A DNA stretch of 60,071 nucleotides from Actinoplanes sp. DH11 (GTDB lineage: Bacteria > Actinomycetota > Actinomycetes > Mycobacteriales > Micromonosporaceae). The stretch is taken from contig NZ_JAHWGU010000045.1 in the NCBI RefSeq assembly GCF_020873875.1, positions 1 through 60,071 of the forward strand, given 5' to 3'. Under the pieces are notes generated by a model. The model saw only the letters and a list, made by a program, of their open reading frames with translations, was not told where the DNA came from and ran no database searches. The position numbers were made by a program, and so were the translations under genes. This document shows positions 25,324 to 33,402 of this stretch, one piece after another (within the stretch, counting starts at the first letter, position 1; each line of letters starts with the position of its first letter).

Positions 25324-25971
25324 ATGGACGCCGTACTCTTCGACATGGACGGCACGCTGGTCGACAGCGAGCGACTCTGGGGCATCGCGCTCGCCGAACT
25401 GGCCGTGCACGCCGGGGGCACCCTCTCCGAGACCGCCCGGCTCGCCATGGTCGGCACCAGCATGAGCCGCAGCATGCAGATCTTCCGCGACGACCTGGGC
25501 CAGCCCGGCCGCCCGGAAGCCGCCGACGTGACCTGGCTGACCGACCGCGTCTGCGAACTCTTCGCCGACGGGCTCGTCTGGCGGCCCGGCGCGATGGACC
25601 TGCTGCTCGCCGTCCGCGCAGCCGGGATCCGGACCGCCCTGGTCACCTCGACCGGGCGGCGGCTCGTCGAGGTCGCCCTCAAGACGATCGGGGCCGAGAA
25701 CTTCGACGCCGTCGTCTGCGGTGACGAGGTGGCGATGCCGAAACCGGACCCGGAGCCGTACCGGACCGCCGCCGCCCTGCTCGGCGTCCCGATCGGCCGC
25801 TGCGTGGCGATCGAGGACTCACCCAGCGGCGTCGCGAGCGCCCTGGCCGCCGGCGCCGCGGTCCTGGCCGTCCCCGCCGAGCTGGAGCTTCCCCCGGTCG
25901 ACGGGGTTCACCTCAGGTCGTCCCTGGTCGGTGTCGACCCGGCTTTCCTGGCCGCCCTGATCCGCCGCTGA
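25324..25971 (+). CDS. HAD family hydrolase (beta-phosphoglucomutase-like)
   Basis: The 215-residue protein shows HAD motif I DAVLFDMDGTLVDSE, motif II in ALVTSTG, the motif III Lys in AMPKPDPEPY, and motif IV VAIEDSPSGVASALAAG. A helical cap lies between motifs I and II. It probably removes phosphate from a small metabolite. An in-frame ATG at 25315 is an alternative start. A short repeat-rich stretch follows (25972-26115). Confidence 0.88.
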   Translation: MDAVLFDMDGTLVDSERLWGIALAELAVHAGGTLSETARLAMVGTSMSRSMQIFRDDLGQPGRPEAADVTWLTDRVCELFADGLVWRPGAMDLLLAVRAAGIRTALVTSTGRRLVEVALKTIGAENFDAVVCGDEVAMPKPDPEPYRTAAALLGVPIGRCVAIEDSPSGVASALAAGAAVLAVPAELELPPVDGVHLRSSLVGVDPAFLAALIRR

Positions 25972-26115
25972 CGGGACCGGCTTTGTCGCGTCTCTGGCGG
26001 CATCCGCCGGGGTTGTCGCTGACGGGACTCGCCTTGTCGTGGCGCTGACGGCACCCGCCGGGGTCTGGCGCCGACGGTCTCCGCCTGGTTGAGGCGCCGA
26101 CGGTCTCCGCCGGGA
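25972..26115. repeat. Degenerate short repeats between convergent genes
   Basis: CTGACGGGAC and GGCGCCGACGGTCTCCGCC units recur, the latter twice with a 26-bp period. No gene is seen. Confidence 0.5.
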
Positions 26116-27003
26116 TCAGGTGCCGGGCTTCACCAGGCCCGTCTCGTAGGCGAGCACCACCGCCTGGGTGCGGTCGCGCAGGCGGAGTTTGGCGAGCATG
26201 TGACCCACGTGCGTCTTCACGGTGGTCTCGCTGACCTGGAGCAGGTCGGCGATCTCGGTGTTGGTTCGGCCGCGGGCCACGTGGGTGAGCACCTCGCGCT
26301 CGCGGGCGGTGAGGGCCGCCAGTTTCGCGGCCCGGTCGACGGCGGTGACGGGCACCGACTCGGCGAGCCGGGCGAGGATCCGGGCCAGCAGCTGTGGGGT
26401 GATCACGGCGCCGCCGGCGGCGACCGCGCGGACGGCGGCGATGAGTTCGGCCTCGGGCGCGTCCTTGCGGAGGTAGCCCTTGGCGCCCGCGGCGAGCGCG
26501 GCGACGACCCGGTCGTCGGCGTCCTCGTCGGCGACGATCAGCACCTGCACCGGCAGGCGCGCCTCGGTGATCGCCCGGGTCACGGTGAGGCCGTCGGTGC
26601 GGGGCAGCGCGAGTTCCATGACGAGGACGTCCGGCAGCAGCCGGCGGGCCAGGTCGAGCGCCTCCGTGCCGTCGTCCACCTCGCCGACGACGACGATCTC
26701 CGCCCCGGCCGGCGGCGGCGTGGTCAGCAGGATGCGCAGCCCGGCGCGCTGCAGCGGAGCCGGGTCGGCCAGCAGCACCCGCAGCGGCGGGACGCGGTGG
26801 TGCGCCGGTTCCCGGGGCGGCCGGGCAGGGCCGTGCGGTCGCGCGTCAACCGCGCCGGTCGTTTCGCGGCCGGGCACAGGGAAGGTCGGCGCGGAGGCCG
26901 GCGCGGGCGCCGGTGGGGGTGCGGGGGTGGCCGGCGGCGGTGCCGGGGTGGGTGGTGGTGGAAGGCGGGGGCGGGACGGCCACGGTGCGGGGTGGTCAGT
27001 CAA
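26116..27003 (-). CDS. Atypical LuxR-type response regulator with degenerate receiver
   Basis: From TTG 27003 the frame gives 295 residues; the start is uncertain because residues 1-70 are a Pro/Ala-rich low-complexity extension. The receiver-like domain has lost key residues. The acidic pair reads LLADPAP rather than ADD, the phosphoacceptor position is Glu130 in DVLVMELALP, and the conserved Thr is Ala in LIVADEDADD; the Lys in GYLRKD remains. The LuxR helix-turn-helix at about 225-290 is intact (LTAREREVLTHVARGRTNTE). It is probably not controlled by phosphorylation. It overlaps the end of the RecB-like gene by 8 nt and has no partner kinase nearby. Confidence 0.85.
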   Translation of the reverse strand: MTDHPAPWPSRPRLPPPPTPAPPPATPAPPPAPAPASAPTFPVPGRETTGAVDARPHGPARPPREPAHHRVPPLRVLLADPAPLQRAGLRILLTTPPPAGAEIVVVGEVDDGTEALDLARRLLPDVLVMELALPRTDGLTVTRAITEARLPVQVLIVADEDADDRVVAALAAGAKGYLRKDAPEAELIAAVRAVAAGGAVITPQLLARILARLAESVPVTAVDRAAKLAALTAREREVLTHVARGRTNTEIADLLQVSETTVKTHVGHMLAKLRLRDRTQAVVLAYETGLVKPGT

Positions 27004-28060
27004 CGGGGTCGTCCCGCAGGCGGGGGCCGACGGGGGCGGGCTCGGAGCTGAGCACGGTGACGGGGAGCTCGGGGAAGGGGGGTGGGGTGCCGCCGAACTC
27101 GGGGCAGAGCTGCTGGTGGCGGCACCAGCCGCAGAGGCGGCTGGGCTTGGGGCGGAAGTCGCGGTCGCGCTTGGCCCGTTCGATGGCGGCGGAGAGGGCG
27201 GTCAGGGTGCGCTCGAAACGCTCCAGCTCGCCGGCCTCGGGGCTGTAGTCGAGGACCTCGGCGTCCTTGAGGTAGAGCAGGCGCAGGACCCGGGGCACGA
27301 CGCCGCGGGTGCGCCACAGGACCAGGGCGTAGAACTTGAGCTGGAACAGGGCGCGGCCCTCGAAGGCCTCGCGCGGGGCGCCGCCGGTCTTGTAGTCGAC
27401 GACCCGCAGGTCGCCGGCCGGGGAGACGTCGAGGCGGTCGATGTAGCCGCGCAGGAGCAGGTCGTCGCCGACGAGGGTGGAGATCAGGGTCTCCCGCTCG
27501 GCGGGTTGCAGGCGCTGCGGGTCCTCCACCGCGAAGTAGCCGTCGAGCAGGGCGCTCGCGCTGGACAGGAACGCGGCGAGGCGGGCCGCCTCGGCCTCGC
27601 CGGGCGGCAGGTCGAGCAGCGCGGCCTGGCCGGTGGCGTCGGCCTCGGCGGCGACGGCGGCCGGGTCCGGCACGGCCGGGCCGGCGGACACACCGGGCGG
27701 GACCGGGTCGGTGGTGAAGATCTCGGACACGGACGGGTCCTGGGCGACCAGCTTGGCCCACTCGGGGGCGACGAGCGCCGCCGCGGCCTCGGGGGTGCGG
27801 TCGGCCGCGGGCAGGTCGAACAAGCGCTCCAGGACGGCGTGCACCAGGGTGCCGCGGATCTGGTCGGCGGAGGGCAGCTCGGGCAGCTTGTCGATGGTCC
27901 GGAAGCGGAACAGCAGCGGGCACGTCTTGAAGTCGGCGGCCCGGGACGGCGAGAGCGAGGGGCCGGCCGGGGCCTCCGGGCGGCGCCCGCGCGGGGCGGG
28001 TGCGGGGCCGCCGGCGGGGGCGGGGACCTCGGATGCCGTCAGGGATGGGTGCGCCGTCAT
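26996..28060 (-). CDS. RecB-family PD-(D/E)XK exonuclease with Fe-S cysteines
   Basis: The start is ATG 28060 (354 residues). SPSRAADFKTCPLLFRFR at about 60-75 gives the first Cys; GTLVHAVLERLF supplies the conserved His; LRVVDYKTG is the nuclease core; LCGWCRHQQLCPEFG near the end supplies three more Cys for a 4Fe-4S cluster as in AddB and Cas4-like nucleases. It probably processes DNA ends in repair. A TAGCCT box lies 7 nt before the ATG (leaderless). It is divergent from the site-2 protease gene and overlaps the response regulator gene. Confidence 0.9.
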   Translation of the reverse strand: MTAHPSLTASEVPAPAGGPAPAPRGRRPEAPAGPSLSPSRAADFKTCPLLFRFRTIDKLPELPSADQIRGTLVHAVLERLFDLPAADRTPEAAAALVAPEWAKLVAQDPSVSEIFTTDPVPPGVSAGPAVPDPAAVAAEADATGQAALLDLPPGEAEAARLAAFLSSASALLDGYFAVEDPQRLQPAERETLISTLVGDDLLLRGYIDRLDVSPAGDLRVVDYKTGGAPREAFEGRALFQLKFYALVLWRTRGVVPRVLRLLYLKDAEVLDYSPEAGELERFERTLTALSAAIERAKRDRDFRPKPSRLCGWCRHQQLCPEFGGTPPPFPELPVTVLSSEPAPVGPRLRDDPVD

Positions 28061-28137
28061 GTCACAGAGGCTAGGGCAGGGGTACGACCAAAACGCCGGG
28101 GTGGGTCGCCGGGCGGCGTGTCCGTAGCATCGATCGC

Positions 28138-29307
28138 GTGGAGGAACAGGCGCGCGCATCCCGGAACCCGCCGTCGCGGACGGGCCGGCCGGTCGGGCAC
28201 GTGCTCGGCATCCCGGTCCATGCGAGCGCCTCGATGCTGCTCCTGGCCGTGCTGGTCACCGTGGTCTACGGCAACTACGCGCAGGCCGAGCTGGATCTGG
28301 CGCCGCCGTGGTCGTACGCCATCGGTCTGGGTTTCGTGGTCTGCCTGCTCGGGTCGGTGCTGCTGCACGAGCTGGGTCATGCGGTGACCGCCCGCCGGCA
28401 CGGGATCGGCGTGCGGCGGATCACGCTGGAGCTGCTCAGCGGCTGGACCGAGATGGAGCGGGACGCGCCGACGCCGAAGGTGGACGCACTGGTCTCGCTG
28501 GCCGGGCCGCTGGTCTCGCTGCTGCTGGGCGGGGTCGCCACGGCGGCGGCGCTGCTGCTGCCGGCGGACACCGTGCCCGGTCAGATCGCGTTCCAGCTGG
28601 CGGTGAGCAACATCCTGGTGGCGGTCTTCAACGTGCTGCCGGGGCTGCCGCTGGACGGCGGGCGGGCGCTGCGGGCCGCCGTCTGGGCGGTGCTCAAGGA
28701 CCGCAACCGGGCGACCGTGGTGGCCGGCTGGGCGGGCCGGGTCCTGGCGCTGCTCACCGTGGTCGTGGTGGTGGCGTTGTACCGGTTCGGCTTCCTGACC
28801 GTGTTCGGACTGGTCTTCGTGCTGCTCGTGGTGCTCACCCTGTGGCAGGGTGCCGGGCAGTCGATCCGGCTGGGCCGGATGACCGGCCGGTTCCCGCTCG
28901 TCGACCTGGGTGCGCTGGCCCGGCCGCTGCTGGCGGTGCCGGCGGGCACGCCGCTCGGCGAGGCCCAGCGCCGGCGCGCCGAGGACCCGCGGCCGGACGT
29001 GGTGCTCGCGGTGTCCGACGCGGCGGGCAGTCTCACCGCGGTGGTCGACCCGGTCGCCGCCGAACGGGTGCCGGTCGACCGGCGGCCCTGGGTGAGCGTG
29101 GAGAGCGTGGCCCGGTCGCGGGACGCGCTGACCGCGCTGCCGCTCGGGCTCAGCGGTGAGCAGGTGGTCCGGGCGCTGCAGGCTCACCCGGGTGCGCAGT
29201 ACCTGGTGACGGCAGGGGAGGATGTCGTCGGCGTCCTGCGGGTCGCCGACGTCGCCGCGGTGCTGGAACCGCGGCGCACGGTCCCGAGCCCGAGAAAAGA
29301 CAGCTGA
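28138..29307 (+). CDS. Site-2 protease family protein (M50B)
   Basis: This 389-residue intramembrane protease has HELGH (metal His77 and His81, catalytic Glu78) in the third hydrophobic segment and the second ligand motif in NVLPGLPLDGGRALR at about 170-185. Six membrane segments lie in the first 250 residues. The C-terminal 130 residues look like a degenerate CBS pair, which could bind a nucleotide. The start is GTG 28138 with TAGCAT 7 nt upstream (leaderless). The downstream trmI start follows 10 nt after the stop. Confidence 0.9.
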   Translation: MEEQARASRNPPSRTGRPVGHVLGIPVHASASMLLLAVLVTVVYGNYAQAELDLAPPWSYAIGLGFVVCLLGSVLLHELGHAVTARRHGIGVRRITLELLSGWTEMERDAPTPKVDALVSLAGPLVSLLLGGVATAAALLLPADTVPGQIAFQLAVSNILVAVFNVLPGLPLDGGRALRAAVWAVLKDRNRATVVAGWAGRVLALLTVVVVVALYRFGFLTVFGLVFVLLVVLTLWQGAGQSIRLGRMTGRFPLVDLGALARPLLAVPAGTPLGEAQRRRAEDPRPDVVLAVSDAAGSLTAVVDPVAAERVPVDRRPWVSVESVARSRDALTALPLGLSGEQVVRALQAHPGAQYLVTAGEDVVGVLRVADVAAVLEPRRTVPSPRKDS

Positions 29308-29317
29308 GAGAAGACCT

Positions 29318-30256
29318 GTGACCACGACCCCGACCACCGCCGCCGACGAGCAGGTGCCCGCGCACCGCGGACCGTTCCGGGTGGGCGACCGCGTGCAGCT
29401 CACCGACCCGAAAGGGCGGATGCACACCATCGTGCTGGAACCCGGCAAGGCGTTCCACACCCACCGCGGCGCGCTCGAGCACGACGCGCTGATCGGGCTC
29501 CCGGACGGCAGTGTGATCACCGCCACCAGCGGTACGGCCTACCTGGCGCTGCGGCCGCTGCTGAGCGACTACGTGCTCTCCATGCCGCGCGGCGCGCAGG
29601 TGATCTACCCGAAGGACGCGGCGCAGATCGTCGCGATGGGTGACGTCTTCCCGGGCGCCAAGGTGCTCGAGGCCGGCGCCGGCTCGGGCGCGCTGACCTG
29701 CTCGCTGCTGCGGGCCGCCGGCAGCACCGGCGAGGTGCACAGCTACGAGGTGCGCGAGGACTTCGCGGCGATCGCCCGCAAGAACGTGGAGGCCTTCTTC
29801 GGCGGCCCGCACCCGGCGTGGCACCTGCACAACGGTGACGTCGCGGGCAACGAGATCGGCGGCTTCGACCGGATCATCCTGGACATGCTGACCCCGTGGG
29901 AGGCCCTCGACATGGTCGAGCGCTCGCTGATCCCGGGCGGCGTGTTCGTCGGTTACGTGGCCACCACCCCGCAGCTCTCCGAGCTCGTCGAGGCGCTGCG
30001 CGAGCGCGGTGGCTGGACCGAGCCGCGCGCCTGGGAGTCGCTGGTCCGGGACTGGCACGCCGACGGCCTCGCGGTCCGGCCGGACCACCGGATGATCGCG
30101 CACACCGCGTTCCTGGTGTCGGCGCGCAAGCTGGCGCCCGGTGTCACCGCGCCGCCGCGCCGCCGCAAGCCGAGCAAGGGCGCCGAGGCGTACGCGTTGC
30201 GCAAGGCCACCCAGGCCGCACTGCAGGCCCAGAAGGAGGACCCCACCGGGGAGTGA
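29318..30256 (+). CDS. trmI: tRNA (adenine-N1)-methyltransferase
   Basis: TrmI methylates adenosine-58 of tRNA with SAM as donor and works as a tetramer. The 312-residue protein starts at GTG 29318. It has the N-terminal barrel with FRVGDRVQLTDPKGR and HTHRGALEHDALIG, the SAM loop VLEAGAGSGALTCSLL at about 117-132, and FDRIILDMLTPWEAL, the active-site Asp motif. The C-terminal tail is basic. It is in a probable operon with the site-2 protease. In mycobacteria, as I recall, trmI also lies upstream of mpa/arc. Confidence 0.93.
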   Translation: MTTTPTTAADEQVPAHRGPFRVGDRVQLTDPKGRMHTIVLEPGKAFHTHRGALEHDALIGLPDGSVITATSGTAYLALRPLLSDYVLSMPRGAQVIYPKDAAQIVAMGDVFPGAKVLEAGAGSGALTCSLLRAAGSTGEVHSYEVREDFAAIARKNVEAFFGGPHPAWHLHNGDVAGNEIGGFDRIILDMLTPWEALDMVERSLIPGGVFVGYVATTPQLSELVEALRERGGWTEPRAWESLVRDWHADGLAVRPDHRMIAHTAFLVSARKLAPGVTAPPRRRKPSKGAEAYALRKATQAALQAQKEDPTGE

Positions 30257-30328
30257 CCGTCATCGTCGCGTCGGGTAGGTTCCGTTCGAGCGTCCAGGGG
30301 AGGGCGCCAGGGGAGGTGCACGGTCAGC

Positions 30329-30919
30329 ATGAGCTCTCCGCCGTTCGGTGGCAGCAACGAGATGCCGGCGGTCTTCCCCGACTGGTCGCCCTATCCGGAT
30401 CTGGATTCGGCGGCCCGGGCCTACCTGCGCGACCCCGACGTTGCCCTGGACGCGCTGTTCGGCGTGCTGCGCGGCGCCTCGGTGCTCTGCTTCACCCTGG
30501 AGCGGTTCGTCAACGAGGTGAACGGCGTCTGGCAGGAGGTCGTGGTCTGCGACGGCAGCCGCCTCGTGCTCTGGCACGGTGAGGACGTGGCGCCCGGCGA
30601 CGGGCCGGCCGGCTCGATGACCTCGTCGTTGCGGGTGGTGCCGCTCTCCACGGTCACCGAGGTGGGCTGCCGGCGGCGGCTCACCCGCACCTCGAACGGG
30701 CAGGCCCGGGTCGACAGCATCGACGTCTACCTGCTGCTCAGCTCGGTCGACGACGCGGTGCCGCCGCCCGGTGTCGGCGAGGAGGAGGGCCGGGCGCCGC
30801 TGCGGCACGACGCGCTGCGGTTCGGCAAGACGATCGACGACGGCGGGCCGGGTCAGATCGCCCGCCTGGAGGAGTTCTCCCGGGTGGTCGCGTCCCTGGT
30901 GGGCCGGCCGACCCTCTAG
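30329..30919 (+). CDS. Conserved hypothetical protein
   Basis: The 196-residue protein has no signal peptide or membrane helix. It opens MSSPPFGGSNEMPAVFPDWS and contains CFTLERFVNEVNGVWQEVVV and VPLSTVTEVGCRRRLTR; a mixed alpha/beta fold is likely. I do not recognise a named family. It lies 73 nt after trmI and its stop is followed directly by a 27-bp tandem repeat. Confidence 0.75.
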   Translation: MSSPPFGGSNEMPAVFPDWSPYPDLDSAARAYLRDPDVALDALFGVLRGASVLCFTLERFVNEVNGVWQEVVVCDGSRLVLWHGEDVAPGDGPAGSMTSSLRVVPLSTVTEVGCRRRLTRTSNGQARVDSIDVYLLLSSVDDAVPPPGVGEEEGRAPLRHDALRFGKTIDDGGPGQIARLEEFSRVVASLVGRPTL

Positions 30920-31000
30920 CGCCGGCGGCGGATCAGCACCCGGCTGGCGCCGGCGGCGGATCAGCACCGGCTGGCGCCGGCGGCCAATCGGCACCGGCTG
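30919..31000. repeat. 27-bp tandem repeat, three copies
   Basis: GCGCCGGCGGCGGATCAGCA units start at 30919, 30947 and 30974; the first is 28 bp, the others 27. The array begins with the last base of the upstream stop codon and fills the gap between two convergent genes. Confidence 0.88.
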
Positions 31001-31027
31001 CGGCGGGCCGGGCGGGCCGCCGGCGTG

Positions 31028-31333
31028 TCAGTCCGGCGCGTCGGGCCCGGCGACCGGGGCGCCGTCGGCCTGGCGCACGACGTGGATGCAGTCGCCGGGG
31101 CACTCCTTGGCGGAGTCGATCACCTCTAGCAGAAGGCGGCGCGGCACGCCCGCGCGCACGCCCGGGTCCTGCAGAAGGTCACCCGTGGCATTCTTCACGT
31201 AGGCAAGCCCGTCGATGTCCAGTTCGAAGACCTCCGGCGCGTACTGCGCGCAGAGGCCGTCGCCGGTGCACAGATCCTGATCGATCCAGACCTGCAGGTC
31301 GTCCGCGGTCTCCGCCGGCACCTTACCTCCCAC
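31028..31333 (-). CDS. Ferredoxin (3Fe-4S type)
   Basis: The 101-residue protein has Cys-x5-Cys in DLCTGDGLCAQYAPE and a late CP motif in ECPGDCIHV, a pattern seen in 3Fe-4S ferredoxins that serve cytochrome P450s and other oxygenases. DLQVWIDQ at the start is typical. An extra Cys in CPGDC could complete a 4Fe-4S cluster. No partner oxidase is adjacent. It lies divergently upstream of arc; a link to proteasome function is not shown. Confidence 0.87.
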   Translation of the reverse strand: MGGKVPAETADDLQVWIDQDLCTGDGLCAQYAPEVFELDIDGLAYVKNATGDLLQDPGVRAGVPRRLLLEVIDSAKECPGDCIHVVRQADGAPVAGPDAPD

Positions 31334-31560
31334 AACACGGCCTCTCAGCTCCCGCGACGGGTCCGCGCGCCGGCCCGGACAGGCAGGCGTCCGCCCCGTG
31401 GCGAGACGGCACCGACGGTACCCGAAGATCCGATTGACCGATCGGCCGCGGGTTGATCAATCGATCAAGAGTCGGTGACGAGGGTGTTGCAGGGCTCGAA
31501 AACCGCCTCGCAACGGCTAGTGTTGACCCAAGACGTTCGAGCCCCCCGGGGAGGTGGGAC

Positions 31561-33342
31561 GTGGCACGTAGCGACGAAGCGGACTCCCGCGCCGCACGAT
31601 GGGAGAAAGAGGCCAACGATCTCTCCAGTCAGGTCGCGTTTCTGCAAGAGGAACTCGCCCTGGTCAGGCGGAAGTTGACCGAAAGCCCCCGACACGTCCG
31701 GCAGCTTGAGGAACGGCTCGCGGCAACGCAGGCGCAGCTGGCCCGAGTGACCGAGAACAACGAGCGGCTCGTGGCGACCCTCAAGGAAGCCCGGACCCAG
31801 ATCGTCACTCTCAAGGAAGAGATTGACCGGCTCGCCCAGCCGCCCAGCGGCTACGGCGTTTTCCTGTCCGCTCACGAGGACGGCACGGTGGACGTGTTCA
31901 CCGGCGGCCGCAAGCTGCGGGTGGCGGTCTCGCCGTCGCTCGCCGCCGACGAGTTGCAGCGGGGCCAGGAGGTCCTGCTCAACGACGCGCTCAACGTGGT
32001 GGACGCGTTCGGTTTCGAGCGCACCGGCGAGGTGGTCCTGCTCAAGGAGGTCCTGGACAACCCGTCCGGCGGCCCCCGTGACCGGGCCCTGGTCGTCTCG
32101 CACGCCGACGAGGAGCGCATCGTCTTCCTCGCCGACTCGCTGGAGATCAGCAAGCTCCGCGCCGGCGACTCGCTGATGATCGAACCCCGTTCGGCGTACG
32201 CCTACGAGCGGATCCCCAAGAGCGAGGTCGAGGAGCTCGTCCTCGAGGAGGTCCCCGACGTCGACTACACCGACATCGGTGGCCTGCACTCGCAGATCGA
32301 GCAGATCCGGGACGCGGTGGAGCTGCCGTTCCTGCACGCCGACCTGTTCCGGGAGCACCAGCTGCGCCCGCCGAAGGGCATTCTGCTCTACGGCCCGCCC
32401 GGCTGTGGCAAGACCCTGATCGCCAAGGCGGTCGCCAACTCGCTGGCGAAGAAGATCGCCGAGCGGCGCGGCGAGGAGAAGCACACCAGCTACTTCCTCA
32501 ACATCAAGGGTCCGGAGCTGCTCAACAAGTACGTGGGTGAGACCGAGCGGCACATCCGCCTGGTCTTCCAGCGGGCGCGGGAGAAGGCCGGCGAGGGCAC
32601 GCCGGTGATCGTGTTCTTCGACGAGATGGACTCGATCTTCCGGACCCGTGGCTCCGGTGTCTCCAGCGACGTGGAGAACACCATCGTTCCCCAGTTGCTC
32701 AGCGAGATCGACGGCGTCGAGGGCCTGGAGAACGTGATCGTCATCGGCGCCTCCAACCGGGAAGACATGATCGACCCGGCGATCCTGCGCCCCGGCCGCC
32801 TCGACGTGAAGATCAAGATCGAGCGGCCGGACGCCGAGGCGGCGAAGGACATCTTCGCCAAGTACATCCTTTCCGACCTGCCGCTGAGCTCGGACGACCT
32901 GACCGAGCACGGTGGCAACCGGGACGCCACGGTCGCCGCGATGATCGAGGCGGTCGTGCTCCGGATGTACACGGAGACCGAGGAGAACCGCTTCCTCGAG
33001 GTCACCTACGCCAACGGTGACAAGGAAGTCCTGTACTTCAAGGACTTCAACTCCGGCGCCATGATCCAGAACATCGTGGATCGCGGCAAGAAGATGGCGA
33101 TCAAGGAGTTCCTCACCTCCGGCAAGAAGGGGCTGCGGCTGCAGCACCTGCTCGACAGCTGCGTCGACGAGTTCCGGGAGAACGAGGACCTGCCGAACAC
33201 GACGAACCCCGACGACTGGGCCCGGATCTCCGGCAAGAAGGGCGAGCGGATCGTCTACATCCGCACGCTCGTCTCCGGCGGCAAGGGCGCGGAAGCCGGC
33301 CGGTCCATCGAGACGGCCAGCAACACCGGTCAGTACCTGTAA
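31561..33342 (+). CDS. arc: Proteasome-associated AAA ATPase (ARC/Mpa)
   Basis: Arc is the ring ATPase that binds Pup on tagged proteins, unfolds them and feeds them to the 20S core. The start is GTG 31561 after GGGGAGGTGGG (593 residues). An N-terminal coiled coil (about 10-95) binds Pup, two OB domains follow, then the AAA domain with Walker A GPPGCGKT at about 277 and Walker B VIVFFDEMDSIF at about 350. The C-terminus GQYL is the proteasome-docking tail. A TAGTGT box lies at 31518-31523. A perfect hairpin terminator follows. Confidence 0.97.
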   Translation: MARSDEADSRAARWEKEANDLSSQVAFLQEELALVRRKLTESPRHVRQLEERLAATQAQLARVTENNERLVATLKEARTQIVTLKEEIDRLAQPPSGYGVFLSAHEDGTVDVFTGGRKLRVAVSPSLAADELQRGQEVLLNDALNVVDAFGFERTGEVVLLKEVLDNPSGGPRDRALVVSHADEERIVFLADSLEISKLRAGDSLMIEPRSAYAYERIPKSEVEELVLEEVPDVDYTDIGGLHSQIEQIRDAVELPFLHADLFREHQLRPPKGILLYGPPGCGKTLIAKAVANSLAKKIAERRGEEKHTSYFLNIKGPELLNKYVGETERHIRLVFQRAREKAGEGTPVIVFFDEMDSIFRTRGSGVSSDVENTIVPQLLSEIDGVEGLENVIVIGASNREDMIDPAILRPGRLDVKIKIERPDAEAAKDIFAKYILSDLPLSSDDLTEHGGNRDATVAAMIEAVVLRMYTETEENRFLEVTYANGDKEVLYFKDFNSGAMIQNIVDRGKKMAIKEFLTSGKKGLRLQHLLDSCVDEFRENEDLPNTTNPDDWARISGKKGERIVYIRTLVSGGKGAEAGRSIETASNTGQYL

Positions 33343-33354
33343 CGACGCGCGCAG

Positions 33355-33386
33355 CCGGGGCCGCGGGGACAACCCCGCGGCCCCGG
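33355..33386 (+). terminator. Strong hairpin after arc
   Basis: A perfect 14-bp stem (CCGGGGCCGCGGGG at 33355-33368 and its complement at 33373-33386) with loop ACAA. There is no T run, as is common in high-GC actinobacteria. Confidence 0.7.
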
Positions 33387-33402
33387 CCTCGTTCAACCCC
33401 GT

